From assembly GCF_019104765.1 (NCBI RefSeq), contig NZ_JAHRXJ010000013.1, positions 1 to 52,747 of the forward strand: DNA of 52,747 nucleotides, given 5' to 3'. Position 1 is the first letter of the stretch. Each line of letters opens with the position of its first letter. Both the position numbers and the translations under genes were made by a program. Positions 1-8,827 of this stretch are shown piece by piece. Source of the DNA: Synechococcus sp. HK05. Its GTDB lineage: Bacteria; Cyanobacteriota; Cyanobacteriia; PCC-6307; Cyanobiaceae. The notes below the pieces were generated by a model. That model was given only the letters and a program-made list of their open reading frames with translations, was not told the origin of the DNA and did no database searches.

Positions 1-127
1 CCAGCAGGCAGGGAATCATCAGAACGCCGAACCAACCCACATAGAGGCGATTGTCGGTGCTGGTGACCCACTCGCAGAACTGGTTCCACGCAGAAGCGCC
101 TTGGCGCTGCTGGATGGTGGTGGTCAT
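1..127 (-). CDS. psbA: Photosystem II reaction centre protein D1, N-terminal part (cut by window edge)
   Basis: Reading leftwards from ATG at 127, 42 codons are visible before the window ends. They match the start of D1: Met-Thr-Thr-Thr, then the Phe-Cys-Glu-Trp-Val-Thr-Ser-Thr motif, Asn-Arg-Leu-Tyr-Val-Gly-Trp-Phe-Gly, and the beginning of the first transmembrane helix. D1 binds the primary donor, pheophytin and part of the Mn4Ca cluster of photosystem II in the thylakoid membrane, and it turns over rapidly in light. The 242 bases between its start and the next gene should hold its promoter and leader; no convincing -35/-10 pair was identified. Picocyanobacteria usually have several psbA copies, and which isoform this is cannot be told from the fragment. 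Confidence 0.95.
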   Translation of the reverse strand, partial: MTTTIQQRQGASAWNQFCEWVTSTDNRLYVGWFGVLMIPCLL

Positions 128-369
128 GAGTACGGGATACGTAGTGCTCAGCAGCCAAGCCCAAATGGACTCGTTGATGAGCGGGAAGGAAGGACAGGCC
201 GGAAACCCGCCCTGCCACGCACCAATGTAACGGATGTTTGCGCCGTGTGACGCGCTCTTAAGGATGGGGTGGGCCGCAGATCCGCTGATCGCTCCGATCA
301 GCCGGACTGATGCAACGCCTGGTCAATCCTCAAGATCGCTGCTAGGAGTTGCCTTTCTCCGCCCAGGCC

Positions 370-672
370 ATGCGCCTCTCCGCCCTGTCTCTGGCCGCCG
401 CGCTGCTGCTGGTGGGTTGTCAGAGCCAGCCCACTGCCGAGAACGAGCGTCTCAATCGCATTGAGCTGCGGCTCCAACAGCTGGAGCAGCGCCAGGCCAA
501 GCCAGGAGCAGGTAACACGGCCGACCCCTCCGGCAAAGCGCCGGCAGGCCCTGTGAAATCGCTCACCTTCCGCATGGGCACCGCAGACGATCGGCTTCGC
601 ATTTACTGGGCCGATGGCACCAGCAGTGATTTGCCCTGCACCAAGGAACAGAGCACCTGGGCCTGCGGCTGA
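370..672 (+). CDS. Small predicted lipoprotein of unknown function
   Basis: The protein is 100 residues. The start at 370 is chosen because it begins directly with a lipoprotein signal: Met-Arg, a hydrophobic stretch, then the lipobox Leu-Leu-Val-Gly-Cys with Cys at about residue 17. An in-frame ATG at 349 would add seven residues before it. After the lipobox comes a short heptad-like segment (Glu-rich, Leu-rich, about residues 25-45) that could form a coiled coil, a Pro/Gly/Ala linker, and a C-terminal domain with two cysteines near the end. The family is not recognised. It is probably anchored to a membrane facing the periplasm. The next gene follows 26 bases downstream on the same strand. 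Confidence 0.7.
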   Translation: MRLSALSLAAALLLVGCQSQPTAENERLNRIELRLQQLEQRQAKPGAGNTADPSGKAPAGPVKSLTFRMGTADDRLRIYWADGTSSDLPCTKEQSTWACG

Positions 673-698
673 TCCCCTAACCCCGTCTCATCTTTGCC

Positions 699-1106
699 AT
701 GCCACGCATCTTCTCGATCGCCAGCACTGTTGCGGCTGCCGCAGCGCTGGCCCTGGCACCAGCCGCTGGCCTCTCCCAGGGCGTCGATCAAACCCTCGAA
801 CGCATTAATCAGCTGCAAGAACAGGCACCGGCTCGCCAGCGTGCCCTCAACCTCGCTCGCAACACCGTGGTGAAGCTCAACGGTGGGCTGAGCAAATACA
901 TGCCTGCCGCGTGCATGTTCTCCACAGGCGGAAGCGGAGGCAGCTGCTTGGTGAGCAGCACTGCCGAAGGATTCCTGTTCCGCTTCAACGGTGGCGCCCC
1001 CGGTTGGCAGCAGATGGGCAAGCCCCCCACCATCACCACAGAGATCCTGATCAGCCCCGACGGCCGCACCGTGCAGCAGCTGATCTACAACGGCCCCGCC
1101 ATCTGA
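699..1106 (+). CDS. Small secreted protein of unknown function
   Basis: The protein is 135 residues with a clear Sec-type signal peptide: Met-Pro-Arg followed by an Ala/Leu-rich core, with probable cleavage around residue 24-27. The mature part starts with a Gln/Glu/Leu-rich helix and continues with a Gly/Ser-rich segment holding two cysteines (Ala-Ala-Cys and Gly-Ser-Cys) that could form a disulphide. No known domain is recognised. It lies 26 bases after the lipoprotein gene and may share its transcript. Its last 22 bases overlap the 3' end of the convergent aspartoacylase-like gene. Confidence is for it being a real gene; function is unknown. Confidence 0.7.
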   Translation: MPRIFSIASTVAAAAALALAPAAGLSQGVDQTLERINQLQEQAPARQRALNLARNTVVKLNGGLSKYMPAACMFSTGGSGGSCLVSSTAEGFLFRFNGGAPGWQQMGKPPTITTEILISPDGRTVQQLIYNGPAI

Positions 1107-2026
1107 GCCCACCGGCTCAGAGCCTCTGCCCAGCTGGGCTCGCAGGTCCAGCACTCCCGGCGGCAGAGGCTCAAGGCGATGCCCTTCTCGCCATACGCCG
1201 CCTCATTGATGAACACCGGCCATCGGGCCAATGGGTCGGTGTCGGGTTCAGGCGCGTAGGCCAAGCCGGTTCCATCGGCCCTCCAAAACAGCGGATCGCC
1301 GGGCTGGAGAGGCCGCCAGTCACGGTGCTGCAGCTGCGGGTGCAGAGCAACAGCCGGAGTGCCATCCGGCTGACGGAGCAGATCAAGGCTGCTGTGATGC
1401 AGGTGAACCTGGAGGGATCGGGGTAGGCGGAGCGCCCCAACGGCCGCCGCGGCCAGGGTGTCGAGAGCCGCTTCCAGGGCCAGTTGGGTCTGCCGGCAGA
1501 TCGCCGCCGACACCAACCCCTGGGGCACCGGCCCCACCTCAATCACCAACCCCACCGGCCAGCGCTCCACCAGAAACCCTGTCTGGGCCGCATCCGCCTC
1601 ATGCAGATACACCGGCAGGCCTAGGCGGGCCTGGATACCGGCGGCCAGGGCGAGATCTGCGGGCCGGCGGCCGTACACCACCAGGGAATTGCCCATGGCG
1701 CTGGTGGTGCTGTGCAGATCGAGGGCCACGGCGCAGGGCACCTGTCCGTCAGGACCATGGGCCGCCAACAAGGCACGGGCCCGCAGCACCTCGCGCTCGC
1801 TGCGGCTTGTGTCCGCAAACAACTCTGGGGTGAAGCAGCGATTGAGATCGCGATCGAGATAACGACGATTGGCGGCGAAGGCCTCCGGATTGCCGATCTC
1901 CAGCTGCAGCGCAAGGCCCGAGGCCTGCAGCAAGTCCGGGCGCGCACGCCATTGCTCGAGCAGCCAGGGGGCATTGCGCTCGTTGCCATGGGTGGCCGCC
2001 ACCACCAGAACTCGGCCCTGGCCCAT
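1085..2026 (-). CDS. Aspartoacylase / succinylglutamate desuccinylase family zinc hydrolase
   Basis: The protein is 313 residues, close to the usual family length. It belongs to the M14-like zinc hydrolases that cleave N-acyl amino acids such as N-acetylaspartate. The sequence shows the first zinc motif Thr-His-Gly-Asn-Glu (His13, Glu16), the substrate-binding Asp-Arg-Asp-Leu-Asn-Arg stretch near residue 60, the third ligand in Leu-Asp-Leu-His-Ser-Thr-Thr, and the catalytic-Glu region Val-Ile-Glu-Val-Gly-Pro. Cyanobacterial copies are annotated as probable aspartoacylase, but the true substrate is not known from sequence. It is divergent from the GST-like gene, with 56 bases between the starts, and its 3' end overlaps the convergent small secreted gene. 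Confidence 0.88.
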   Translation of the reverse strand: MGQGRVLVVAATHGNERNAPWLLEQWRARPDLLQASGLALQLEIGNPEAFAANRRYLDRDLNRCFTPELFADTSRSEREVLRARALLAAHGPDGQVPCAVALDLHSTTSAMGNSLVVYGRRPADLALAAGIQARLGLPVYLHEADAAQTGFLVERWPVGLVIEVGPVPQGLVSAAICRQTQLALEAALDTLAAAAVGALRLPRSLQVHLHHSSLDLLRQPDGTPAVALHPQLQHRDWRPLQPGDPLFWRADGTGLAYAPEPDTDPLARWPVFINEAAYGEKGIALSLCRRECWTCEPSWAEALSRWAQMAGPL

Positions 2027-2082
2027 GCCTGTCCTTCGGCTCGTTGTTGCGCCAGCCTGGCAACGATGCAGCGCGTGCGGCG

Positions 2083-3048
2083 ATGGCGATTCCTCCTGGG
2101 GTGGTAAGCGCCGCCCGGGCCGGCTGGCGCTGGCAATGGCGACAGCTGATGCAAGGACTCGGGCCCGCCGACAGCGATGGCCACTACCGACGGCCCGCCG
2201 CAGCCTTCAGCGCGCTGCCACCGCTGCCGGCCACGGCGGCGGAACCGCAATCGCATGTGCTGATCGTGGGGCGCAGCTGCCCCTGGGCTCACCGGGCCTG
2301 GCTGGTGTGGACGCTGCGGCAGTTGCAGGACTCGATCGAGCTGCTGGTGGTGGAGCCCGATCCAGAGGCCGGGCGTTGGCGCTTCAACACCCCGTTTTTG
2401 GGCTGCAGCACCCTGCAGGAGCTCTATCGCCGCTCCGGGGCCGCCGCCAACCAACGGGCCACCGTGCCTGTGCTGGTGGACCGCAGCAGCGGCCGGGTGG
2501 TGCTCGGGGAGAGCGCGCGGCTGATCGAGCTGCTCAACCAATGGCCAGCGCCCATGACCGCGCCCGATCTAGCCCCACCGGAGCTCCGTGCACAGGTGGG
2601 CAGCTGGCGAGACCTCTTTCAAGGTGCCGTCAACGACGGGGTGTATCGCTGCGGCTTTGCGCGCAACCAAGCGGCCTACGACCGTGCGGAAGGCGAGCTC
2701 TTCGCAGCGCTGGATGAAGCCGAAGCAGCCCTGGCCATGGCTGACGCCGGGCCCTGGCTGTGCGGCACCCACCTCACCCTGGCGGATGTGCAGCTCTTCC
2801 CAACGCTGATCCGCCTGGAGCTGGTGTACGCACCACTGTTCGGCGTGTCACGGCGCCCCCTCTGGCAGCTGCCGGCCCTCTGGCGCTGGCGCCAACGCAT
2901 GTATGGGCTGCCTGGCGTGGCCGACACCTGCTGCGATCAGGCCTGGCGCCACGACTACTTCGGTGCGCTGTTCCCCTTGCACCCGTCGGGGATCGTGCCC
3001 GCCGGCCCAGCCCTGGTCACACTGGTGCAAGCACCGCTGCAGCCATGA
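2083..3048 (+). CDS. Glutathione S-transferase family protein, glutathionyl-hydroquinone-reductase-like
   Basis: About 321 residues. The catalytic motif Cys-Pro-Trp-Ala-His-Arg lies near residue 63 and is typical of the Xi-class/ECM4 (YqjG) enzymes, which reduce glutathionyl-hydroquinones through an active-site Cys. An N-terminal thioredoxin fold is followed by an all-helical C-terminal GST domain with the Ala-Asp-Val-Gln-Leu-Phe-Pro-Thr-Leu segment. The ATG at 2083 avoids overlap with the divergent hydrolase start; an in-frame ATG at 2044 exists. The stop overlaps the start of the DUF2301 gene by four bases, so the two, plus the ABC-F gene, look like one operon. The exact substrate is inferred from family only. 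Confidence 0.82.
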   Translation: MAIPPGVVSAARAGWRWQWRQLMQGLGPADSDGHYRRPAAAFSALPPLPATAAEPQSHVLIVGRSCPWAHRAWLVWTLRQLQDSIELLVVEPDPEAGRWRFNTPFLGCSTLQELYRRSGAAANQRATVPVLVDRSSGRVVLGESARLIELLNQWPAPMTAPDLAPPELRAQVGSWRDLFQGAVNDGVYRCGFARNQAAYDRAEGELFAALDEAEAALAMADAGPWLCGTHLTLADVQLFPTLIRLELVYAPLFGVSRRPLWQLPALWRWRQRMYGLPGVADTCCDQAWRHDYFGALFPLHPSGIVPAGPALVTLVQAPLQP

Positions 3049-3671
3049 CCAGCTTCGAAGGGGTGTACGGGCCGTACAGCATCACGGCCGACGACGAGCG
3101 CGAGGTACTGGGCTACCGCCTGGCCCTGTTCACGGCAGCCCTCGCCCAGGCGGGCCTGCTGCTGCAGTGGAAGCAACTGGGGGAGGCCTGGCTGTGGCCC
3201 TGGCTAGTTCCTCTGCTGCTCGGGGTTGGCCTGGCCCTGCGCTGGATCCACATTTATCTGCGGCCGTTGCATCGCGCCCTGCAACTGCTGTGGTTGCTGG
3301 GGTGCCTGGGGTTTGCAGCACTGGCCCTGCGGGCGGGTCCCACCGGGATGGCCGCCGCCGTGGCGGCTGATCCCCGCTGGATCTGGGCGATCGGGCTCTT
3401 CTTTGCCGCCCTGGCGGGCATCGGCTTCAAGGAATTCTTCTGCTTCCGCCGCCCCGAGGCGATCGGGGTGACGTTGCTGCTGCCACTGGCCCTGCTCGGT
3501 GCCCTGAGCGGACTGTTGCCCGTAGCAGCCAGCGGCACCTTGCTGGGGCTGGAGGCGGGCCTGCTGCTGGTGCTAACCCTGCGCAAATTCCCGATGCCGG
3601 CGCACGCGGATGTGGGCGACAAGAGCGTGTTTGCTTATCTGGAAGCGCAGCGGCAGCAACCCAGACCTTGA
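3045..3671 (+). CDS. DUF2301 domain-containing integral membrane protein
   Basis: The protein is 208 residues. The start at 3045 is set by the four-base overlap with the preceding stop and by the family-like N-terminus Phe-Glu-Gly-Val-Tyr-Gly-Pro-Tyr-Ser-Ile-Thr. Six or so hydrophobic segments follow from residue 25 onward, separated by very short loops, including a Lys-Glu-Phe-Phe-Cys-Phe-Arg segment in the middle. The family is widespread in cyanobacteria and has no established function. It is sandwiched in an operon between a GST-like gene and an ABC-F ATPase, with four-base overlaps on both sides. Confidence 0.83.
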   Translation: MTSFEGVYGPYSITADDEREVLGYRLALFTAALAQAGLLLQWKQLGEAWLWPWLVPLLLGVGLALRWIHIYLRPLHRALQLLWLLGCLGFAALALRAGPTGMAAAVAADPRWIWAIGLFFAALAGIGFKEFFCFRRPEAIGVTLLLPLALLGALSGLLPVAASGTLLGLEAGLLLVLTLRKFPMPAHADVGDKSVFAYLEAQRQQPRP

Positions 3672-5638
3672 GCCTGATCAGCCTGGTGGATGTCCGCAAG
3701 GACTTCGGCATCCGCACCCTGTTTGACGGCCTCAGCCTGCATGTGGGCGAGCGGGAGCGGCTGGGGCTGATCGGCCCGAACGGAGCGGGCAAATCCACCC
3801 TGATGCGGGTGCTGGCGGGGCAGGAGCCCCCAGGCGCCGGCGAGCGGCGCACCCTGCCCCAGGCGCGGATTGTGCTCGTCAGCCAGGAGCCGGAGATGGA
3901 TCCCGAGCGGACCGTGCTCGAGCAGGTGTTCGCCGAAAGCGGCGAAAAGATGCAGCTGCTGCGGCGCTACACCGAAGTGAGCGACGCCCTGGCCCACGCC
4001 CATGCCAACGGCGACGACGACACCGCCCTGCTCTCGGAATTGGGCGAGCTCAACGCCCGCATGGACCAGAGCCAAGCCTGGGATCTGGAGCAACAGATTC
4101 GCGAGGTGCTGCAACGGCTCGGCATCGGCGACACCCAGCGCCGCGTTGGCGATCTTTCGGGGGGGTACCGCAAACGCCTCGCCCTGGCCGCAGCTCTTGT
4201 GGCCGACCCGGATGTGCTGCTGCTCGATGAGCCCACCAACCACCTCGATGCCGACTGCATCCAGTGGCTCCAGGGCTACCTACAGCGCTTCCGCGGCGCC
4301 CTGGTGCTGATCACCCACGACCGCTATGTGCTCGATCAGGTGACCAACCGGATCGTGGAGGTGGACCGCGGCGAAGCCCGCAGCTACAGCGGCAACTACG
4401 CCTACTACCTAGCCCGCAAAGCCGAAGAAGATGCCGCGGAAGCCGCCAGCGAAGCCAAGCTCCGCAGCGTGCTGCGGCGGGAACTGGAGTGGCTCAAGCG
4501 CGGGCCCAAAGCCCGCAGCACCAAGCAAAAGGCGCGCATTCAACGCATCGAAGCGATGCAGGAGCAGCCCAAGCGCCAGGCCAAAGGGCAGCTAAGCCTC
4601 GCCACCAACCAGCGCCGCCTGGGCAAACGGGCGATCGAAGCGGAAGCGCTGGGGGTGTGGGCCAGCGACGAAGCGCGCGATGGCGGCGCCTCACCCCTGC
4701 TGCAAGCCTTCAGTTACGACTTCAGCCCGGAAGATCGGATCGGGATCATCGGGCCCAATGGCTCTGGGAAATCCACCCTGCTGGATTTGATCGCCGGGAG
4801 GCGCCAGGCCCACGCCGGCCGGATCGAACTGGGCAGCACCGTGAAGCTGGCCTACTTCGATCAGCACAGCCACCACGTGCTGGAAGACACCGATGCCGCC
4901 GGTCGCCAGCGCAAGGTGATCGATGTGGTGAAGGAGGCCGCCAGCACGGTGGAGCTGGAGGGCTCCACCCTCAGCGCTTCTCAATTGTTGGAGCGCTTTC
5001 TGTTCCCACCGGCCCAGCAGCACCAGCCGGTGAGCAAGCTCTCAGGCGGCGAGCGCCGCCGGCTGCACCTCTGCCGCCTGCTGATCGAGGCCCCCAACGT
5101 GCTGCTGCTCGATGAGCCCACGAACGATCTCGACGTGCAGACCCTCACCGTGCTCGAAGACTTCCTCGAAGACTTCCGCGGCTGCGTGGTGGTGGTCTCC
5201 CACGACCGCTACTTCCTCGATCGCACCGTGGATCGGCTGTTCAGCTTCGAGGACGGCCAGCTGGAGCGCTTCGAAGGCAACTACAGCAGCTATCTCGAGC
5301 GGCAGCAAAGCAAGGGGGCGTCAAGCAGCCATGGCGCGGGCACCAGCAGCAGCCCGGCGCCGAAACCCGAAGCACCCAGCGCCACTGCAGCCCCGGCCCC
5401 CGCGAGCAGCACCACCAAAACCCGCCGGCGCAGCTTCAAGGAAACCCGGGAGCTGGAGCAGCTCGATGCGCAGCTGCCGCAGTGGGAAGCCCGCCGCGGC
5501 GAACTGGAGGGCCTGCTGGCCGCAGGCGGCAGCGACTACGCCGCCCTGGAAGCCCTCAGCGCGGAGCTCTCCGAGCTGCTGGCGCAGATTACCCGTGGTG
5601 AAGAGCGCTGGCTCGAGCTCAGCGAACTGGCTGGCTAG
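3668..5638 (+). CDS. ABC-F family ATPase (Uup-like)
   Basis: The protein is 656 residues with two ABC cassettes on one chain and no membrane segment. Walker A motifs are Gly-Pro-Asn-Gly-Ala-Gly-Lys-Ser-Thr (about residue 38) and Gly-Pro-Asn-Gly-Ser-Gly-Lys-Ser-Thr (about residue 363). Signatures are Leu-Ser-Gly-Gly-Tyr-Arg-Lys-Arg and Leu-Ser-Gly-Gly-Glu-Arg-Arg-Arg, each followed by a Leu-Leu-Leu-Asp-Glu-Pro-Thr-Asn Walker B. A Ser/Ala/Pro linker (about 555-590) leads to a charged coiled-coil tail, the layout of Uup. ABC-F proteins act on ribosomes, or in Uup's case are linked to DNA and ribosome maintenance. The start codon is TTG, overlapping the upstream stop by four bases. Its 3' end overlaps the convergent unknown gene by 20 bases. 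Confidence 0.9.
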   Translation: MSLISLVDVRKDFGIRTLFDGLSLHVGERERLGLIGPNGAGKSTLMRVLAGQEPPGAGERRTLPQARIVLVSQEPEMDPERTVLEQVFAESGEKMQLLRRYTEVSDALAHAHANGDDDTALLSELGELNARMDQSQAWDLEQQIREVLQRLGIGDTQRRVGDLSGGYRKRLALAAALVADPDVLLLDEPTNHLDADCIQWLQGYLQRFRGALVLITHDRYVLDQVTNRIVEVDRGEARSYSGNYAYYLARKAEEDAAEAASEAKLRSVLRRELEWLKRGPKARSTKQKARIQRIEAMQEQPKRQAKGQLSLATNQRRLGKRAIEAEALGVWASDEARDGGASPLLQAFSYDFSPEDRIGIIGPNGSGKSTLLDLIAGRRQAHAGRIELGSTVKLAYFDQHSHHVLEDTDAAGRQRKVIDVVKEAASTVELEGSTLSASQLLERFLFPPAQQHQPVSKLSGGERRRLHLCRLLIEAPNVLLLDEPTNDLDVQTLTVLEDFLEDFRGCVVVVSHDRYFLDRTVDRLFSFEDGQLERFEGNYSSYLERQQSKGASSSHGAGTSSSPAPKPEAPSATAAPAPASSTTKTRRRSFKETRELEQLDAQLPQWEARRGELEGLLAAGGSDYAALEALSAELSELLAQITRGEERWLELSELAG

Positions 5639-6113
5639 CGCTGCTGCGCCGGCGGCGCAGCTGATGGGGAAGATCCGCCGCTGAGGGCCGGCAACCTCCA
5701 GGCCGAGCTGCGAGGTCACAACGAGGGGCGGGTGTGGGGCTCGAGCCCAGCCAGGGCTGGCGGCGGATCCGACCGGTGCGGGCCTCCTCCTCCTTGAGGG
5801 CGGTGGGCTTGTAGTCGTCTACGCCGCGCTGCAACGCCATCTCGTCCCCCATACGCCGCAGGTACAGATCGAGCGACCACTGCACCTGGTTGTGTTCAAA
5901 CGCTTCGCAGGCCGCCTGCAGGGAGCTGAAGCGCTGGCTCACCAGACCGCTCGGAGCGCATTGCTTCCACACGAGCACGTCGTCGAAACTGAGGCCGGTT
6001 CGCCACTGGCGCTGCTCGGAGAGGTAGCAGTGATGCTCCGGACCATTGATCCAGTACAGGCGATCGCGATCGTCGATGAAATGGCGATCGCGGCGTTGGC
6101 GAATGCGTGTCAT
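5619..6113 (-). CDS. Conserved-looking protein of unknown function
   Basis: The protein is 164 residues starting at ATG 6113; an in-frame start at 6146 is less likely because the extra residues look like non-coding sequence. Residues 1-115 are rich in aromatic and charged residues (Phe-Ile-Asp-Asp-Arg-Asp-Arg-Leu-Tyr-Trp-Ile, Ser-Phe-Asp-Asp-Val-Leu-Val-Trp-Lys) and look like a compact soluble domain. The final 50 or so residues are Arg/Pro/Ser-rich and of low complexity, and the last ones run antisense into the end of the ABC-F gene. The tail may be a drifted extension. No family is recognised. Confidence 0.6.
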   Translation of the reverse strand: MTRIRQRRDRHFIDDRDRLYWINGPEHHCYLSEQRQWRTGLSFDDVLVWKQCAPSGLVSQRFSSLQAACEAFEHNQVQWSLDLYLRRMGDEMALQRGVDDYKPTALKEEEARTGRIRRQPWLGSSPTPAPRCDLAARPGGCRPSAADLPHQLRRRRSSASQPVR

Positions 6114-6278
6114 GGCCCCAGGAGCCTGGTGCCTTCTCCATAGCAACGCTGGCGGAAGCGCGCCGCATTCCAGGGCAGCAGGCCGAAATCAGAAGCCCAC
6201 CACAAAGATCTCCTGCTTGGGGTCACAGCCCGTATGGTGTGCACGATGTCGAGCGGCCGAGCACTTCCGGCCTCCTCC

Positions 6279-6497
6279 ATGAGCACCATCGACGAGCACA
6301 TCGCGAAGGACAAATCCGAGATCGAAGCGGCACGCGCTGCCGGCGATCAGGGCAAGGTCCGCCACCTCGAAGAGGAAGTGAAGGACCTCGAGGAGTACAA
6401 AGCACATCACCCCGAGGACAAGCACGACCCAACCCCGCTTGAGGTGTTCTGCGACCTCAACCCCGACGCACCTGAGTGCCTCGTCTACGACGACTGA
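6279..6497 (+). CDS. cp12: CP12 Calvin-cycle regulatory protein, variant without the N-terminal cysteine pair
   Basis: The protein is 72 residues. The C-terminus Phe-Cys-Asp-Leu-Asn-Pro-Asp-Ala-Pro-Glu-Cys-Leu-Val-Tyr-Asp-Asp is the classic CP12 GAPDH-binding tail with two cysteines spaced by eight residues, able to form a redox disulphide. CP12 bridges GAPDH and phosphoribulokinase and switches off the Calvin cycle in the dark. The N-terminal half is a charged helix lacking the usual cysteine pair, and the Ala-Trp-Asp-x-Val-Glu-Glu core is replaced by a Lys-Asp-Leu-Glu-Glu segment, so PRK binding may differ. The ATG at 6279 gives a family-like start. The gene stands alone, divergent from the unknown gene at 5619 and convergent with obg. 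Confidence 0.93.
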   Translation: MSTIDEHIAKDKSEIEAARAAGDQGKVRHLEEEVKDLEEYKAHHPEDKHDPTPLEVFCDLNPDAPECLVYDD

Positions 6498-6532
6498 GTC
6501 GTCACCCCCGCGGCGTCACCCGGAAGCGAGCT

Positions 6533-7522
6533 TCAGATCCCGAGCTCCTTCCAGGTGGCTGCCAGCAGCTTGTCAAGGTTGGCTGAAGTGGCAGCTGAGA
6601 TCGCCAGAACGGGCCGGCCGCAATGGTCGCTGGCCATCTGGATCCGCTCCTCGAGCTCATCATCCAGCAACAGCTCTGTTTTGTTGAGCGCCACCAGGCA
6701 GGGGCGCTCCTCCAGGCCGTTCCCATAGGCCTGAAGCTCCTGCTGCACCACCTGCAGATCGCGCACCACGTCGTCGGAGCTGGCATCCACCAGGTGGATC
6801 AACAGACGGGTGCGCTGGATGTGGCGCAAAAAATCGTGGCCGAGGCCAGCTCCCTGGGCGGCACCGGCAATCAGGCCCGGGATATCGGCAAACACGGTGC
6901 CATCTCCGGTGGGACGGCGCACCACACCGAGGTTGGGTACCAGGGTGGTGAAGGGATAGTCAGCGATCTTGGGTCGCGCCGCGGACAGCACCGAGATCAG
7001 CGTGCTCTTGCCAGCGTTGGGCAGGCCGATGATGCCCACCTCCGCCAGCAGCTTGAGCTCGAGCTGGAGGTTCCATTCCTCGCCATCGCGGCCCTCGGTG
7101 CACTTCTCCGGTGCCCGGTTGCGGTTGCTCAGATAGTGGGCGTTGCCGAGGCCGCCGCGGCCGCCAACAGCCACCAGCAGCTTCTGGCCTTTGTCGGTGA
7201 GATCACCCAACAAGATGCCCGTACGCAGGTCGCGCACTTCGGTGCCGCAGGGCACCTTGATCGTGAGCCCATCACCGCTGGCACCAGTGCTTTTGTTGGG
7301 CCCGCCGCGGCGACCATCCACGGCTTCAAACAGCCGCTTGTATTTGAAGTCGAGCAAGGTCTGAAGGTTGGGATCGGCCTCCAGCCACACATCACCGCCA
7401 CGGCCACCATCACCACCTGAGGGGCCGCCTGCCGGCACATATTTCTCACGGCGGAAGGCCACAATGCCGTCGCCGCCGCGGCCCGCCCGCACCGCAATGC
7501 GGGCCTGATCGATGAACTGCAT
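6533..7522 (-). CDS. obg: Obg/CgtA ribosome-assembly GTPase
   Basis: The protein is 329 residues. It has a glycine-rich Obg fold at residues 1-158 (Gly-Gly-Arg-Gly-Gly, Gly-Gly-Pro-Ser-Gly-Gly-Asp-Gly-Gly) followed by a G domain: P-loop Gly-Leu-Pro-Asn-Ala-Gly-Lys-Ser-Thr near residue 168, switch Thr-Thr-Leu-Val-Pro, G3 Asp-Ile-Pro-Gly, and G4 Asn-Lys-Thr-Glu. Obg binds the 50S subunit and links ribosome maturation to nutrient status. The C-terminal OCT domain found in Firmicutes is absent, as in other short Obg proteins. It is convergent with cp12 and divergent from the ABC ATPase. Confidence 0.97.
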   Translation of the reverse strand: MQFIDQARIAVRAGRGGDGIVAFRREKYVPAGGPSGGDGGRGGDVWLEADPNLQTLLDFKYKRLFEAVDGRRGGPNKSTGASGDGLTIKVPCGTEVRDLRTGILLGDLTDKGQKLLVAVGGRGGLGNAHYLSNRNRAPEKCTEGRDGEEWNLQLELKLLAEVGIIGLPNAGKSTLISVLSAARPKIADYPFTTLVPNLGVVRRPTGDGTVFADIPGLIAGAAQGAGLGHDFLRHIQRTRLLIHLVDASSDDVVRDLQVVQQELQAYGNGLEERPCLVALNKTELLLDDELEERIQMASDHCGRPVLAISAATSANLDKLLAATWKELGI

Positions 7523-7561
7523 TTGACCAACCCTAGGATCGGGCCGCCGTGTGGCCTGGTC

Positions 7562-8806
7562 TTGGCAGAGGTTCGCTTCCAGCAGGTCAGCAAGACCTAC
7601 CCGCCGCGCCGCGGCAGTGCGCCGGTACAGGTGCTGCGCCAGGTGGATCTGCAGATCGCCGATGGTGAATTTCTGGTACTCGTGGGCCCCTCAGGCTGCG
7701 GCAAGAGCACGCTGCTGCGCCTGCTAGCGGGCCTGGAGGCCCCCAGCGGTGGCGACATTTTTGTGGGCGATCGCTGCGTCACCGGCCTGCGGCCGGCGCA
7801 GCGGGACGTGGCGATGGTGTTCCAGAGCTACGCGCTCTACCCCCACCTCAACGTGGCCGACAACATCGGCTTCGGCCTGCGCCGCCAGCGCCGGCGCAGC
7901 ACCGCTGAGCAACTGCAGGACGGTCTGCACCGCGCCAGCCGCGGCCTCCCCAAACCACTGCGCATTCCCTCCAGCCGCGAAACGCGCATCGAAGCGCGCA
8001 TCCAGGACGTGGCGGCCACCCTTGAGCTCGACCATCTGCTCGATCGCCTGCCCAAGGAGCTCTCCGGCGGCCAGAAGCAGCGGGTGGCCCTGGGCCGCGC
8101 CATCGCCCGCCAGCCGGCGGTGTTCCTGATGGATGAACCGCTCAGCAATCTCGACGCCAAGTTGCGCACGGGCACCCGCGCCCAGATCGTGGAGCTGCAG
8201 CGCCGCCTCGGCACCACCACCGTGTACGTGACCCACGACCAGGTGGAAGCGATGACCATGGGCCACCGCATCGCCGTGCTCAACCGGGGCCACCTGCAGC
8301 AGCTCGGTACTCCCACCGAGCTCTATCAGTGGCCGAGCAATCTGTTCGTGGCGCAGTTCATCGGCAGCCCGCCGATGAATCTGCTGCCGGTGCGCAGCGC
8401 AGGCCAAGGCCAGCTGCAACTCGGCAGCCGCCGCTTCATTCCCGAAGGCCCCATGGCCGAGGCGCTCTTGCAGTGGCAGGCCCGCGGCGGCAGCGAGGAT
8501 CTCCATGGCGGCCTGCGGGCCGAGCACCTCAAGCTCGCTCCCGCCACCAACCGCAACCTGCCGGCGGAGGTATGCCACGTGGAGGGCCTGGGCAACGAAC
8601 AGCTGCTCACCGCACGGCTGCTGGAAGGCGATCACCTGGTGCAGCTACGAGCCGAACCCGATCAAGCGCTGGTGCCGGGCCAAAGCGTGCACCTCGAGGT
8701 GGATCCTCATGGCTGGCGCCTGTTCGATCAGGCGGGCGAAGCAATCCCAAGGCCCGAACCGGCCAGTGCAACCAGCCGCGAACCGGTGCTGCCGGATCTG
8801 AGCTGA
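7562..8806 (+). CDS. ABC transporter ATP-binding protein, MalK/UgpC type, without neighbouring permeases
   Basis: About 414 residues. It has Walker A Gly-Pro-Ser-Gly-Cys-Gly-Lys-Ser-Thr, Q-loop Phe-Gln-Ser-Tyr-Ala-Leu-Tyr-Pro-His, signature Leu-Ser-Gly-Gly-Gln-Lys-Gln-Arg, Walker B Phe-Leu-Met-Asp-Glu-Pro, and the H-loop Thr-His-Asp-Gln. A C-terminal MalK-type OB regulatory domain starts around residue 245 (Gly-Thr-Pro-Thr-Glu-Leu-Tyr). These ATPases energise sugar, glycerol-phosphate or osmolyte importers. About 35-40 extra basic residues sit between the Q-loop and the signature (about 108-145). The start is probably TTG 7562; a TTG at 7523 would nearly touch obg. No permease or binding protein lies beside it, so it may serve transporters encoded elsewhere. 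Confidence 0.9.
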   Translation: MAEVRFQQVSKTYPPRRGSAPVQVLRQVDLQIADGEFLVLVGPSGCGKSTLLRLLAGLEAPSGGDIFVGDRCVTGLRPAQRDVAMVFQSYALYPHLNVADNIGFGLRRQRRRSTAEQLQDGLHRASRGLPKPLRIPSSRETRIEARIQDVAATLELDHLLDRLPKELSGGQKQRVALGRAIARQPAVFLMDEPLSNLDAKLRTGTRAQIVELQRRLGTTTVYVTHDQVEAMTMGHRIAVLNRGHLQQLGTPTELYQWPSNLFVAQFIGSPPMNLLPVRSAGQGQLQLGSRRFIPEGPMAEALLQWQARGGSEDLHGGLRAEHLKLAPATNRNLPAEVCHVEGLGNEQLLTARLLEGDHLVQLRAEPDQALVPGQSVHLEVDPHGWRLFDQAGEAIPRPEPASATSREPVLPDLS

Positions 8807-8827
8807 AGCGATAGGCCGCCAGGCCCT

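Noticed and set aside
128-369. psbA promoter
   Set aside because: A TACATT-like -10 exists on the minus strand near 224-229, but no fitting -35 could be found, so no promoter feature is given.
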